A program made the translations under genes and the position numbers. Under the pieces are notes generated by a model, which had not been told where the DNA came from, did not search any database, and was given only the letters and a program-made list of their open reading frames with translations. Below are positions 6,724 through 6,991 of a stretch of 6,991 nucleotides of DNA, one piece after another (within the stretch, counting starts at the first letter, position 1; each line of letters starts with the position of its first letter). Location of the stretch: contig DUZB01000333.1 of assembly GCA_013349725.1 (NCBI GenBank), forward strand, positions 287 to 7,277, given 5' to 3'. This DNA comes from Deltaproteobacteria bacterium (GTDB taxonomy: Bacteria > Desulfobacterota > DSM-4660 > Desulfatiglandales > Desulfatiglandaceae).

Positions 6724-6991
6724 AAATTCCGACCATCGCGGGCAGATGTCCAAAGTACGAAGTTGTATCCGTGCAACAACAAGAAATAACAGTGTGATCT
6801 TCGTAATGTGCATGCTCCGGTAAACCCGCTTTTGCTATTGCTCAACCGGGGTGCCGAGAAACTTGAAGATCAGTCAACGGGCTGAGTCTAAAAACGCATT
6901 TTTGTACCTACCATATCTTGTGTCTATGTGGATTTTTCCAATTTTCTATTTCTACAGAAAAATTTCTCCATTTCCTGGTGAGATCCAGGGG
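6724..6991. other. Intergenic 3' region without a recognisable gene
   Basis: No tRNA cloverleaf, good coding frame or strong intrinsic terminator is visible. It contains a wobble-rich stem (6813-6821 with 6845-6853), a small hairpin TCAGTC/GGCTGA (6870-6875 with 6880-6885, loop AACG) and an all-AT hairpin, AAAAA-CGCA-TTTTT, at 6890-6903. The last two together could act as a weak terminator for thrC. Beyond about 6900 the sequence becomes AT-rich, as is common in promoter regions, but I cannot identify a promoter with confidence. Confidence 0.4.

Noticed and set aside
6723..6817. Small leftward frame starting at the ATG near 6811 (about 32 codons, hydrophobic start)
   Set aside because: No ribosome site, and it ends inside thrC; not distinguishable from chance.
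6911..6991. Leftward open frame from the right edge, 27 codons to a TAG
   Set aside because: Too short to tell from chance; rich in Trp, Asn and Lys as AT-rich noncoding DNA often is, and no family is recognisable.

Overview
The window looks like ordinary chromosomal DNA of a Gram-negative bacterium with intermediate G+C. The gene style (medium-large MscS-family channels with signal peptides and long periplasmic N-termini, and a threonine synthase of about 490 residues) fits a deltaproteobacterium (Desulfobacterota). That placement is a judgement from protein character; nothing in the window proves it. I see no mobile element, CRISPR array, tRNA or rRNA.

Layout, left to right. Bases 1-60 may hold the last 19 codons of a rightward gene. 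A bidirectional hairpin terminator and a second hairpin follow at about 64-119, then a short tandem repeat with a CTAAAGTGA core at 136-173. A leftward gene, about 278-2686, encodes a large MscS-family mechanosensitive channel. An intergenic region of about 210 bp carries candidate promoters for both directions, which share one AT-rich block, plus a perfect 7-bp hairpin. A rightward gene, 2899-5244, encodes a second large MscS-family channel of the same architecture, starting at TTG. Only 18 bp later, 5263-6723 encodes threonine synthase (thrC). The last 268 bp have weak inverted repeats but no gene or convincing terminator.

The two channel genes are divergent paralogues: each has a signal peptide, a helical probably periplasmic domain of about 180 residues, about ten or eleven membrane segments, and the MscS pore helix plus cytoplasmic beta and alpha/beta domains at the C-terminus. 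They probably act as osmotic safety valves or solute-release channels in the inner membrane. The rightward channel gene and thrC are close enough to be one transcription unit. That joins a membrane leak channel to an amino-acid biosynthetic enzyme; any functional link is inference.

I found no clear new defence or mobile system. The points most worth a second look are the divergent MscS pair with its overlapping promoters, the channel-thrC pairing, and the tandem repeat whose motif also forms the stop codon of the upstream fragment.
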